Part shown: positions 54,465 to 62,838 of the stretch, one piece after another
How the letters are laid out: the number at the start of each line of letters is the position of its first letter
How positions within the stretch are numbered: the first letter of the stretch is position 1
From: Rariglobus sp041662485
GTDB lineage: Bacteria; Verrucomicrobiota; Verrucomicrobiia; Opitutales; Opitutaceae
Assembly (NCBI GenBank): GCA_041662485.1
Contig: JBAZSJ010000002.1
Span: 62,001 to 126,000, forward strand
Length of the DNA: 64,000 nucleotides
Direction: 5' to 3'
Notes under the pieces: model-generated
Database searches by the model: none
What the model was told of the DNA's origin: nothing
Seen by the model: only the letters and a program-made list of their open reading frames with translations
Made by a program: the position numbers and the translations under genes

Positions 54465-55076
54465 ATGGTTTTGGAATCCGCGCTCATCCCGTGGTTGCAA
54501 CGAGGCAATCAGCGCCGCGCCGTCGCCCGGTCGTTGGTGGGCATCATGACCGGCACGCAGCTTTGGCACCAGGCGCGTCTGCACGCCCCGAGGATAAATT
54601 TGCGCGATGTCCGCGCCATCCTGCGACAACTGGAGACGCAAACCCTTGTGCGGTGCATCAACCCCGAGGCAACGTCAGGGAGGTTGTTTTGCGTCACGCC
54701 AGTGGGCCGCGTGGTCTTCGATCAGACGTTTGAGAGGAGTTCCGCCATGCCTTCCCTGCCCGAGGGTGTTTTCCCGTGGCAATTGTCCTTTCTGTTTCGA
54801 GGCCACGTGCGCCAAGCCGTGTTTCGGGCGGTTTGCGAGCCGCCCCTGGGCAAGCCGCTTGAGCAATCGGCCACCAGCATCAAACGCCAGCTCCGTGAAA
54901 CGTGCCCGCTGACACTCAACCAGACGATTCGCGCGCTGAGGGAATTGGAGCACGCCCAGCTCATCCACTCGGTCGATCCCGTGTGTCGTCGCCACCTGTA
55001 TCTGCCCACGCCCGAAGCCATCCGGCTGGCCGCCTACCTCGACCGCACACCGCTGCCCGCACGAGCCACGAGATAA
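54465..55076 (+). CDS. Tandem winged-helix DNA-binding protein
   Basis: 203 aa from ATG 54465 (GTG 54396 is also possible). Two similar halves of about 80 residues, each with a helix-turn-helix and wing: HAPRINLRDVRAILRQLETQTLVRCINPEA ... RLFCVTPVGRVVF, and CPLTLNQTIRALRELEHAQLIHSVDPV ... LYLPTPEAIRLA. This is the MarR/archaeal-type pattern. It is transcribed divergently from the ATPase/recombinase operon 190-260 bases away and probably controls it. Confidence 0.7.
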   Translation: MVLESALIPWLQRGNQRRAVARSLVGIMTGTQLWHQARLHAPRINLRDVRAILRQLETQTLVRCINPEATSGRLFCVTPVGRVVFDQTFERSSAMPSLPEGVFPWQLSFLFRGHVRQAVFRAVCEPPLGKPLEQSATSIKRQLRETCPLTLNQTIRALRELEHAQLIHSVDPVCRRHLYLPTPEAIRLAAYLDRTPLPARATR

Positions 55077-55212
55077 CATTCCCGCAGCAACTGAGGCGAT
55101 TGAAATGCCGAAAGTTCAATTGAGCGCAACCCTGCGCAGGACAGCGACCGTTTGATCCTTTGCCGATTGAAACTTGCTTGTCGAATTTGCCGCACGCCAC
55201 CAAGGTGACCGC

Positions 55213-55806
55213 ATGGCGTCCAAAATGGATTACAGCAGATTCGTGGTCGGTTATCATGGCTGTGATGCCGGACTGACACGCAACGTGCTTTTGGGCGATG
55301 AAGATCTAACCCCCAGCAACAACAAGTATGACTGGCTTGGTCGCGGAATTTATTTTTGGGAACATGGCCCGGCACGGGCGATGCAGTTCGCGGTGGATGA
55401 GGCCAAACGAAAACCCAGCAAAGTCAAAGAGCCCAGCGTGATTGGCGCATACATCTATCTGGGCAATTGCTTCGATCTTCTCGATGTCGAGTTCACCTCC
55501 GTCCTTGATGCGGTTTACCCCTCATTTATCGAAGATTTGAAGGCGCGAGGGGAAGCCCCTCCGAAAAACGAAAAGCAGCGCCCCGACGGCACCAAACTAT
55601 TCCACGCCTTGGATCGTGCCGTGATCGAATTCGCCATCAAACTCGTCGAAGGGCTCGACGGCAAGAAATTCGACACCGTTCGCGGCGCGTTCTGGGAGGG
55701 AGAAAAGGCCTTCCCGGATTCCGAAATCTTCAAACAGTCGCACATTCAAATTGCGGTGCGAAATCCGGATTCTGTGTTAGGGTATTTCAAACCGAAAAGC
55801 AGTTGA
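55213..55806 (+). CDS. ADP-ribosyltransferase-like protein, toxin candidate
   Basis: 197 aa from ATG 55213, which follows AGGTGA by six bases. The ART-type H-Y-E pattern is suggested by VVGYHGCDAG near the N-terminus, then WLGRGIYFWEHGPARAMQFA, very similar in form to DUF3990 and Tx60-like folds ('LYHGS ... DFGKGFYLT ... A--wA'). The rest is alpha/beta. A role in modifying a cellular target, as in toxin-antitoxin or defence systems, is inferred. The next gene, 32 bases downstream, could be its antitoxin. Confidence 0.65.
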   Translation: MASKMDYSRFVVGYHGCDAGLTRNVLLGDEDLTPSNNKYDWLGRGIYFWEHGPARAMQFAVDEAKRKPSKVKEPSVIGAYIYLGNCFDLLDVEFTSVLDAVYPSFIEDLKARGEAPPKNEKQRPDGTKLFHALDRAVIEFAIKLVEGLDGKKFDTVRGAFWEGEKAFPDSEIFKQSHIQIAVRNPDSVLGYFKPKSS

Positions 55807-55838
55807 CCCCCACGGGGACAGAAACCAAACATCAACCC

Positions 55839-56033
55839 ATGACCGTACGAGCCAAAGCCGTCATCAGCCGATTTGAGTCGGAGAAATTCGCCCTGCGGGA
55901 CAAGGTCGTCGCTCGCTTGGAAAAAATTTCCGCAAATGACAGGTTCAAGTTCATGATCAGCGCAGGTGTTCTGACGAAAAAAGGAAAGCTCTCGTCCACG
56001 TATAAGTCGGGACGGCTGGCAAAAACCCACTGA
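55839..56033 (+). CDS. Small basic protein, possible partner of the ART-like gene
   Basis: 64 aa from ATG 55839 (MTVRAKAVISRFESEKF); the frame is open back to 55803, overlapping the upstream stop. Helical and basic (DKVVARLEKIS, LTKKGKLSSTYKSGRLA). No named family. The position straight after the ART-like gene is the only ground for calling it a partner. Confidence 0.5.
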   Translation: MTVRAKAVISRFESEKFALRDKVVARLEKISANDRFKFMISAGVLTKKGKLSSTYKSGRLAKTH

Positions 56034-56047
56034 TTCTGGGCGGGAAA

Positions 56048-56308
56048 TCAACCGTCGGACAACAGTGCGCGCAAACGCGGCAGATCGCGAGCAGGCGCTT
56101 CAAGGCGTGCATTGAACGCGCCCCATGCTGCGTCACTGAGGGCAAATGCGCCCTGTGCGCCCATATCCATCTTCGCACGGTCAATGGCGGCGGTCAGGAT
56201 GTAATCCGCCAAGTCGTCCTGTCCCGTCAACTTGGCCGCCCCTTCCAGCAACGCCTTTGTCGCGGGCGAAACTTCCAAAAGGATGTCTTCGGATGCGGTG
56301 TCCATCAT
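56048..56308 (-). CDS. DUF1778 (TacA-type) antitoxin, orphan
   Basis: 86 aa. Ribbon-helix-helix N-terminus (EDILLEVSPATKALLEGAAKLTGQDDLADYILTAA) and the characteristic C-terminal tail FALSDAAWGAFNARLEAPARDLPRLRALL, which in TacA/AtaR wraps the toxin. The GNAT acetyltransferase toxin that normally follows is absent: downstream is only the convergent small gene. It is probably a left-over of a TA pair, or works in trans. Confidence 0.8.
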   Translation of the reverse strand: MMDTASEDILLEVSPATKALLEGAAKLTGQDDLADYILTAAIDRAKMDMGAQGAFALSDAAWGAFNARLEAPARDLPRLRALLSDG

Positions 56309-56391
56309 TTCACCTCGATAGAGGGCGAGGCGACGCTACCCAAACAAGCCTGAGGCTCAATCTGTTTTCTTGCACAAGCCCGCCCGCCGTT

Positions 56392-56435
56392 ACTCCTCTC
56401 AACTCCTCTCAAATATGGTGCCGTTCAGTGCCGTT
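56392..56435. repeat. Two pairs of direct repeats near the tRNA fragment
   Basis: ACTCCTCTCA occurs twice in tandem (56392-56401, 56402-56411), and GTGCCGTT twice with a 10-base period (56418-56425, 56428-56435). Spacing of one helical turn suits arm-type recombinase or accessory-protein binding. The remaining DNA of 56309-56950 (apart from the tRNA fragment and terminator) has no gene. Confidence 0.55.
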
Positions 56436-56531
56436 TTATTCCACTTTCTAAGACTTTCATCTTGCTATTTTCAGAGGTGTTTTTACCTCTAAAACATGAT
56501 TTCCAACGGACATTGCGAACATGGGGAGTTA

Positions 56532-56559
56532 ACGGGTTCGAATCCCGTTGGCCGCCCCA
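56532..56559 (+). other. 3' tRNA fragment: candidate attachment site (attR)
   Basis: ACGGGTTCGAATCCCGT forms a perfect T-arm, followed by acceptor strand TGGCCGC, discriminator C and CCA, as in the last 28 bases of a tRNA. No D-arm, anticodon arm or 5' acceptor (GCGGCCA expected) precedes it, so this is a fragment. Such 3' ends are duplicated when integrative elements insert in tRNA genes. Confidence 0.75.
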
Positions 56560-56565
56560 TTTTCC

Positions 56566-56600
56566 AGCCTCTGCATCCGAAACGATCCAGAGGCTTTTTT
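56566..56600 (+). terminator. Terminator after the tRNA fragment
   Basis: AGCCTCTG / CAGAGGCT stem (56566-56573, 56588-56595) followed by TTTTTT. Probably the original terminator of the tRNA gene. From 56601 to 56950 I see nothing convincing. Confidence 0.85.
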
Positions 56601-56950
56601 GTGCCCGCAGACAAACGACGATCATGCGCCCCGTGGAGGGAAACCGAGATAATCACGCGGCCTCGATCCTGAAGCGCAATGGCATGGTGAAAAGATGCGT
56701 GCAAAATCGCATAAATCCGTATCCTTTTGTTCATAGCCGAGAAACAAGCTTCATCCTCTCACCGCCAAAGCACGTCGCCGCCAAACTTATCCGCAGGAGC
56801 AAGCCCCCCGGCAGCAATCTGGGTTCGTTCATACACACGAAAAGACGGCACATACGTCCATGCGCATTCACAAAGCCGCTGAACACTCAAGCTGCAACCG
56901 GATCATCGCTAACGCACCGAACACAATCTAAGCACCGACCACCAAGAAAA

Positions 56951-57418
56951 ATGAAAATCGCCGTCGTTTTCCTTCTCCTCTCAACTTGTGTCTTTGCCCG
57001 TCTCGGTGAAACAAAAGACCAGCTCGTCGCGCGCTTCGACAATCCCGTCAATCAGGGCATCAGCCAAATAACCAGCCAATCCCGAACCATGGTTGTTGGC
57101 CCCGAATTAGTTTTCGTTCAAAAGGACTGGAGTATCACCTGCGACTTGGTGGACGGTCGATGCGCACGGATCTCCTACAGGAAGCAGGGAGACTGGACTG
57201 AAGAGCAGATACAGGTCGTCCTGGCGGTCAATAAGCAGGGTGGAAAGTGGACAGAGCAGTCGGGCAAAACAGTTCGCACTTGGAAACGGGACGACGGCGC
57301 CTTGGCCGGCTGGTCGGAGGCAGACGGCATTTCCATTACGACACCGGCTTATTTGCACGCGAAGGCGATCCTCGAGGCCAAGGCCAAAGCCGAAGCCAGC
57401 GTGATCCCGAATATCTGA
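56951..57418 (+). CDS. Small exported protein, 155 aa
   Basis: Signal peptide MKIAVVFLLLSTCVFA (ATG 56951 chosen; the frame is open to 56462 but that part runs over the tRNA fragment). The mature part reads RLGETKDQLVARFDNP, a form I have seen in short exported proteins of this phylum, and is otherwise unrecognised. 33 bases upstream of the ElyC/YdcF-like gene. Confidence 0.65.
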   Translation: MKIAVVFLLLSTCVFARLGETKDQLVARFDNPVNQGISQITSQSRTMVVGPELVFVQKDWSITCDLVDGRCARISYRKQGDWTEEQIQVVLAVNKQGGKWTEQSGKTVRTWKRDDGALAGWSEADGISITTPAYLHAKAILEAKAKAEASVIPNI

Positions 57419-57451
57419 CTGAGCTGGCACGGGTCTGCCCACACTGCCGCC

Positions 57452-58243
57452 ATGTTGTTCTGGTTGAAGAAGGTCGTCGGGTTCTGGCTCATGCCTCTGC
57501 CGTTCTCGCTCGCGCTCGTCGTGGCCGGGGCGCTGGTCTGGCGTTTCTCCAAGCGCCGACGCCTGGGGCGCGGACTCGTGGCGGGCGGAGTGCTTTGGCT
57601 GGGCGTTTTCAGCAACGAGGGCGTCGGCACCTGGCTGGTGCGCGGGTTGGAAAACCGTTTTCCCGCCATCCCCGAACTCGCGGCCAATACTCCCCTGCCC
57701 TCGCCGCTCGCACGCTGCCGGTTCATCGTGGTGCTCGGCGGCGGGCACAACTACGTGCCGGGCTGGTCCGCCAACAACGAACTCAGCGCCTCCGCCCTGT
57801 CGCGCCTCGTCGAGGCCGTGCGACTCGCCCATCGTATGCCGGACGCACGACTGGTGGTCAGCGGCCCGCCCGATCCCGAGGGCGGACCGTCCCACGCCCG
57901 CGTGCTGGCCGACGCCGCCGTGTCGTTGGGAGTGTCCCGCGACCGCATCACCGAGGTTTCGTCCGCGCGCGACACCGAGGACGAGGCGGCGGCCATCCGC
58001 GCCATCGCCGGCGGTGCCCCCGTCGCGCTGGTCACCTCGGCGTGGCATCTGCCCCGGGCGATGGCGTTGTGCCGCCGGCAGGGAGTGGATGCGCTCGCCT
58101 GTCCCTCGGATTACTCGGCGCGCGCGATAACAGTTAAACTGAAGGATTTCATTAACTGGAACATCGGCGGCCTGGAGCGCAGCACCAAGGCGTTTTACGA
58201 GCGGATCGGCCTGGGCTGGGCCCGGCTGCGCGGCAAGGCCTGA
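57452..58243 (+). CDS. ElyC/SanA/YdcF-family protein
   Basis: 263 aa. Two membrane helices (about 7-30 and 40-60), then the DUF218 domain: RCRFIVVLGGGHN near residue 92, SALSRLVEAVRLAH, RLVVSGPP, SSARDTEDEAAAI, and VTSAWHLPRAMALC with the conserved His. Family members act in envelope or cell-wall precursor homeostasis; the precise reaction is unknown. Confidence 0.88.
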   Translation: MLFWLKKVVGFWLMPLPFSLALVVAGALVWRFSKRRRLGRGLVAGGVLWLGVFSNEGVGTWLVRGLENRFPAIPELAANTPLPSPLARCRFIVVLGGGHNYVPGWSANNELSASALSRLVEAVRLAHRMPDARLVVSGPPDPEGGPSHARVLADAAVSLGVSRDRITEVSSARDTEDEAAAIRAIAGGAPVALVTSAWHLPRAMALCRRQGVDALACPSDYSARAITVKLKDFINWNIGGLERSTKAFYERIGLGWARLRGKA

Positions 58244-58292
58244 AAAAGCCGTTGTTTACAAACGTTACGGGCATGCTACGGCATGACCCTGC

Positions 58293-58931
58293 ATGCTCTC
58301 GCTCAAAAAACTCTTCGGTAAAGACGAGAAGTTCTACGACCTTCTTGAAGCCAGCGCGGAACAGGCGCTCGCCAGCACCCAGTTGCTCGCGACCTACCTC
58401 CAGCGCAGCCAGGCGTTCACCTCGGCCAACGATCTGGACGAGTTCATCCAGAGCCGCCGCAAGGACAAGCGCATCACCCAGCAGATCACCGAGGAGCTCT
58501 GCAAAACCTTCGTCACGCCCCTCGAGCGCGAGGACATCGAGGCCCTCTCCATCGCCCTCTATCGCATCCCGAAGATCGTCGAAAAGCTCGTGGAGCGCCT
58601 CTCCATCTACCCCGGCCGCCTGCCGCGCGAAGGATTTCAGCGCCAGGCCGTCCTGCTCACCCAGGCCGCCGAGGCCGTGGTCTTCATGGTGAAACAGCTC
58701 CGCAACGGCGCGCAGTTGAAGGGCGTTCAGGAAGCCAACGAGCGCCTGCAATTCGCCGAGGGCGAGGCCGACAAGGTCATGCTCGGCCTGCTCAAGGATC
58801 TTTACCACGGCCCCTACGACGCCAAGGAGACCATGATCCTCCAGGAACTTTTTGAAATGGCGGAGAAGGCCGTGGACCGGTGCCGCGACGCCGGCAACGT
58901 GGTCTTCCAAATCGTGCTGAAGTATTCGTAA
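58293..58931 (+). CDS. DUF47 phosphate-transport regulator (PhoU-like)
   Basis: 212 aa, all-helical (MLSLKKLFGKDEKFYDLLEASAEQ ... AEKAVDRCRDAGNVV). DUF47 proteins are almost always encoded before a Pit transporter, as here (54-base gap), and modulate it. The start ATG at 58293 follows a short spacer; no other start is near. Confidence 0.9.
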   Translation: MLSLKKLFGKDEKFYDLLEASAEQALASTQLLATYLQRSQAFTSANDLDEFIQSRRKDKRITQQITEELCKTFVTPLEREDIEALSIALYRIPKIVEKLVERLSIYPGRLPREGFQRQAVLLTQAAEAVVFMVKQLRNGAQLKGVQEANERLQFAEGEADKVMLGLLKDLYHGPYDAKETMILQELFEMAEKAVDRCRDAGNVVFQIVLKYS

Positions 58932-58955
58932 GCGCCCACAAGGTAACCCCATCAC

Positions 58956-58981
58956 GGCGCGCCCAGCGGTCGCGCCCTACC
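58956..58981. repeat. 26-bp dispersed repeat before the Pit gene
   Basis: GGCGCGCCCAGCGGTCGCGCCCTACC: the exact reverse complement of 61523-61548 in hrpB. It ends four bases before the Pit ATG, so it occupies the place of a ribosome-binding site. Confidence 0.85.
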
Positions 58982-58985
58982 TTCC

Positions 58986-60047
58986 ATGACGCTTTTCCTC
59001 ATCGTTTTGCTGGCCGCCTTGGTGTTCGAATACATCAACGGCTTCCACGACGCCGCCAACGCCATCGCCACGGTCGTCTCGACCAAGGTGCTCACCCCTC
59101 GCCAGGCCATCATGATGGCGGCGGTCTTCAACCTTGCCGGCGCCATGATTGGCACCGCCGTGGCCAAAACCATCGGCAGCGGACTGGTCGACGCCAACGT
59201 CATCACCATGTCCACGGTGCTGGCCGCGCTGATCGGCGCGATCGTGTGGAATCTGTTCACGTGGTGGCTCGGCCTGCCCTCCAGCTCAAGCCACGCCCTC
59301 GTCGGCGGGCTCTGCGGCGCGGCCCTCGCGACCGCGGACGGCCGCTGGAGCGTGCTGCACTGGTCCGAGGTGGTGAAGGGCAAGCCGTCCGGCCTCTGGC
59401 CCAAAATCGTGATGCCCATGCTGGCCTCGCCGGTGATCGGCTTCATCGGCGCCGCCCTGTTCATGCTGCTTCTCTACGCCCTGCTGAAACGCGCCACGCC
59501 CCATTTCGTAAACAAATACTTCGGCAAGATGCAGCTGCTCAGCGCGAGTTGGATGGGCTTTTCGCACGGCTCCAACGACGCGCAAAAAACCATGGGCATC
59601 ATCGCCCTCGCGCTCTTCACCGGCACGCAGTCCGGTGCGTTCAACGACCTTCCCTCCTGGCTGCACTTTCTGCGCACGCCCGAGTTCGAGGTTCACCGCT
59701 GGGTCATGGTCACATGCGCCCTCGTGATGGCCGCGGGAACCGCCGGCGGCGGCTGGCGCATCATCAAGACGATGGGGCACAAGATGGTGAAACTGCAGCC
59801 TATCCACGGTTTCGCGGCGGAAACGACGGCGGCCACCATCATCGGCGTGGCCTCGCATTACGGCATTCCCCTCTCCACCACCCACGTCATCTCGACGTCG
59901 ATCATGGGCGTCGGCGCCACCAAGCGCCTGAGCGCCGTCAAGTGGGGCGTCGTCTCCCGCATCGTGTGGGCCTGGGTGCTGACCCTCCCGGTCACCGGCC
60001 TCGTCGGCTACCTCTCCTGCAAGCTGCTCCACTGGGCGGGTGTCTAA
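58986..60047 (+). CDS. pit: Low-affinity inorganic phosphate transporter
   Basis: 353 aa, ten or so membrane helices with the duplicated PHO4 motif: EYINGFHDAANAIATVVSTKV near residue 15 and MGFSHGSNDAQKTMGIIALAL near residue 195. Imports phosphate (as metal-phosphate) with proton symport. Follows the DUF47 gene and converges on hrpB across a palindromic repeat. No ribosome-binding site is seen because of the 26-bp repeat. Confidence 0.93.
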   Translation: MTLFLIVLLAALVFEYINGFHDAANAIATVVSTKVLTPRQAIMMAAVFNLAGAMIGTAVAKTIGSGLVDANVITMSTVLAALIGAIVWNLFTWWLGLPSSSSHALVGGLCGAALATADGRWSVLHWSEVVKGKPSGLWPKIVMPMLASPVIGFIGAALFMLLLYALLKRATPHFVNKYFGKMQLLSASWMGFSHGSNDAQKTMGIIALALFTGTQSGAFNDLPSWLHFLRTPEFEVHRWVMVTCALVMAAGTAGGGWRIIKTMGHKMVKLQPIHGFAAETTAATIIGVASHYGIPLSTTHVISTSIMGVGATKRLSAVKWGVVSRIVWAWVLTLPVTGLVGYLSCKLLHWAGV

Positions 60048-60088
60048 AGCATTTTAATAAAACTATCGCCGCTGACAGGCTATGAGGA

Positions 60089-60158
60089 GGACGGACCTCC
60101 TGGTCCGTCCCGATGATCGTTCGTGGAAATCCCATCAAATCGGACCGGGAGGTCCGAT
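60089..60158. repeat. Paired palindromes between pit and hrpB
   Basis: GGACGGACC TCCT GGTCCGTCC (60089-60110) and ATCGGACC GGGA GGTCCGAT (60139-60158), two related hairpins sharing GGACC/GGTCC. They lie between converging genes and may serve as a bidirectional terminator or a REP-like element. Confidence 0.75.
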
Positions 60159-60207
60159 CTCCTTTGCGGCACAACTTTATTTAAACTGCTCTGAACGCTC
60201 CGGTAAT

Positions 60208-62805
60208 TTACCGCCACTCGTGGCGCGGATAACGCCGCGACAGCTCCGCCTTCACCTTCGGATACATGTCTCGCCAAAAACTCGTCAGGTCGTCCGTCAC
60301 CTGAATCGGCCGCTGATTCGGCGCGAGGACCTGGATCTTCACCGGCACGCGGCCGTGCCCGAGCGTGAACTTTCCCTCGATGCCGTAGAGTTCCTGGATG
60401 CGCGCGCTCATCACGGGCGGACCTTCCTTCGCGTATTCGAGACGTGCCTTGCGGCCGTTCGCCATTGTCAGCCGCTCCGGCAGATAATCGTCCATCACCG
60501 CCAGTTGCTCCGGCCGCAGCCAGTCGCGCAGCGCCGGCATCACCGGTTTGTCCTTCAACTCGCGCGCCCCGTAGCTGCCATAGCACACCTGCTCGATGAG
60601 CGTCGCCCGGTCCGCCTCGGTGATCGGCGTGACCTCCAGTTCGGGAAACCACTCCGCCAGACGGTTCACGCGGATAATCCACTGATCCACGTTTTCGTTC
60701 CACTCGGTGAGCAGGATATTCCCCGCGATCACCTGCTGTGCGAGCAACGCCGCCGCCGCGCTGGCAGGCGGTTCGTCCGCCGTCTGTTTTGATTCCAGCA
60801 CCAGATCACGAAACCGCCGTTCGCGACGCGCGATCACGCGGCGCATTTGCTCGTCGTAGACCACGCCGACCGCGTCGCCGTAGTCGTCCGGAAACAGTTC
60901 GCCCAGCCACGGCTCCTCAATCGCCGTCGCGAGCGAGAGCAACACGTTGACCTCGCCGCCGCGTCCCTCGACCTCGCTCACCTCGCCGGCCACGAGCAGC
61001 GCCGCCTGCTGCATCGCGCTCTCTCGCGCCAGCACGCCGCGACGATTGTGCACGAGCTCGCAGCGCAGCGTCCCGCCATCGAGTCGTTTTGCCAGCTGGT
61101 CCGAAAATCCCGCGAGCACGCACTTGCGCACCGCGGCGCCGTCGATGCGTTTCTCGGTCACGTCCAGACCCTCCTTGTGCGCAATCTCCAGGAACTGCTT
61201 GAACAACGGCCCGACCTGACGCGCCCCCTGCGCATGGATGCCCAACCGCCGGCACGCATCGACCGAGTAGTTGTGCTGGTCCGCAAACTGCCACGCCCGC
61301 ATCAGCAGGAAAAAATCGCTCTCCGTCTCCTCGCCCAACACGTCCTCCCTCGCCTGCTCGACCTCCTTGGACGCCCCCCGCAGGAGAAACGACCGTCCCT
61401 GCGTGAGAGACGCCATGAGCGCGACCGAGCGCACGCACCCGCGCGCATCCGCCTCCAGCAGCATGCGCGCATAACGCGGATGCACGGGGAACCGCAGCAT
61501 CTTCCTGCCCATGTCCGAAATAGGTAGGGCGCGACCGCTGGGCGCGCCGTGTCCGTTCGGCGGGCCCAGCGGTCCCGCCCTACCTTTCAACGCCCCTAAA
61601 TCTGCCAGCAGCATCTCCGCCCGCTCCAACGCCTTCGGCTCCGGTTTCTCCAGCCACGGAAACGCCCCGATGTCGTCGATGCCGCTCGCCTTGAGCGTCA
61701 GCACCACCTCGGACAAATCCAGCCGCCGCACCTCCGGCAATTCCTGCAACGCCCGTCCGCTATGTTCGCGCTCCGTCCACAGGCGCACGCACACGCCGGG
61801 CGCCGTGCGACCAGCGCGACCCGCTCGCTGGTCCGCGCTCGCGATGGAGATTTTCTCGATGAGCAGCGTGTTGATGCCGCGGTTGGAATCAAACCGCGCC
61901 ACCCGCGCCAGTCCGCAGTCGATCACCGCCGTCACGCCGTCGATGGTGAGCGACGTCTCCGCCACGTTGGTCGAGACGATGACCTTGCGCGTCTCATACT
62001 TCGCCACCGCGCGGTCTTGTTGATCCGGCGGCAACTCACCATGCAGCGGAAAAATCACGAAGCCGCTCAACTCCCGCTGAAACTGCAGCGCCTGCAGCGT
62101 GCGGTTGATTTCATACGCGCCAGGCATGAACACCAGCAGGTCGCCCGGGGTCTTCGCCGACACCCGCGCCGCCTCGCGCGCCGCCACTTCCCATACAGGA
62201 TCGCTGTCAAAATTTACCGCCTTCGGCAGGTATTCCACCGTCACCGGATAGCTCCGCCCCAGCGACGTGAGCACTTCGCACGGCGCGAGGTATTCCTTCA
62301 GCACAACCGCATCCAGCGTCGCCGACATCACCACAATCTTCAGGTCGGGCCGGGTTGTCTGCTGGATCTGCACCGCCCGCGCCAGCGAGATGTCGCCGTA
62401 AAGATGCCGCTCGTGAAACTCGTCGAACACCAGCGCGCTCACCCCGCGCAACGTCGCGTCAAACGACATCTGCCGCAGCAAAATCCCCTCGGTCACGAAG
62501 CGGATCTTCGTCCTGGACGACACCCGCGATTCCAGCCGGATTTGATAGCCAACGTCGTCGCCCAGCGCGCAACCAACTTCCTCCGCCACGCGTTTCGCGA
62601 GCATGCGCGCCGCCAGCCGTCGCGGTTGCAACACGACGACTTCGCCGCGCTCAAGAAAACCGTGTCGCATCAGCATCTGCGGCAGTTGCGTCGATTTGCC
62701 CGAGCCCGTCGGTGCCTGCACGATGAGCCGGCCCTGGGCGCGCAAGCTCCCCGTGATGGCGGCTTCAAGTTCGTAGATTGGCAGTTCGCGCGGAGAGACG
62801 GGCAT
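60208..62805 (-). CDS. hrpB: ATP-dependent RNA helicase HrpB
   Basis: 865 aa. DEAH helicase motifs: QAPTGSGKSTQLPQM (Walker A, about residue 31), LVFDEFHERHLYGD (motif II in the DEFH form), VMSATLDA (III), IVSTNVAETSLTIDGV, and SADQRAGRAGRTAPG (VI). HrpB-type C-terminal domains follow. The protein carries an extra segment at about residues 407-428 (GRAGPLGPPNGHGAPSGRAL) that comes from a palindromic repeat inserted in frame between IGDL-like and MGRKMLRF stretches. Confidence 0.93.
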   Translation of the reverse strand: MPVSPRELPIYELEAAITGSLRAQGRLIVQAPTGSGKSTQLPQMLMRHGFLERGEVVVLQPRRLAARMLAKRVAEEVGCALGDDVGYQIRLESRVSSRTKIRFVTEGILLRQMSFDATLRGVSALVFDEFHERHLYGDISLARAVQIQQTTRPDLKIVVMSATLDAVVLKEYLAPCEVLTSLGRSYPVTVEYLPKAVNFDSDPVWEVAAREAARVSAKTPGDLLVFMPGAYEINRTLQALQFQRELSGFVIFPLHGELPPDQQDRAVAKYETRKVIVSTNVAETSLTIDGVTAVIDCGLARVARFDSNRGINTLLIEKISIASADQRAGRAGRTAPGVCVRLWTEREHSGRALQELPEVRRLDLSEVVLTLKASGIDDIGAFPWLEKPEPKALERAEMLLADLGALKGRAGPLGPPNGHGAPSGRALPISDMGRKMLRFPVHPRYARMLLEADARGCVRSVALMASLTQGRSFLLRGASKEVEQAREDVLGEETESDFFLLMRAWQFADQHNYSVDACRRLGIHAQGARQVGPLFKQFLEIAHKEGLDVTEKRIDGAAVRKCVLAGFSDQLAKRLDGGTLRCELVHNRRGVLARESAMQQAALLVAGEVSEVEGRGGEVNVLLSLATAIEEPWLGELFPDDYGDAVGVVYDEQMRRVIARRERRFRDLVLESKQTADEPPASAAAALLAQQVIAGNILLTEWNENVDQWIIRVNRLAEWFPELEVTPITEADRATLIEQVCYGSYGARELKDKPVMPALRDWLRPEQLAVMDDYLPERLTMANGRKARLEYAKEGPPVMSARIQELYGIEGKFTLGHGRVPVKIQVLAPNQRPIQVTDDLTSFWRDMYPKVKAELSRRYPRHEWR
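61523..61584. repeat. Palindromic repeat inserted in the hrpB coding sequence
   Basis: Arms GTAGGGCGCGACCGCTGGGC (61524-61543) and GCCCAGCGGTCCCGCCCTAC (61564-61583) pair at 19 of 20 positions. The first half is an exact reverse complement of the repeat at 58956-58981. It is translated in frame as about 21 residues. Confidence 0.85.
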
Positions 62806-62838
62806 TGACGGGTATTTTTGTTTTCACTTGCGGGACGC

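Noticed and set aside
56462..56950. N-terminal extension of the exported 155-aa protein
   Set aside because: It runs through the tRNA fragment and terminator; ATG 56951 begins a good signal peptide.
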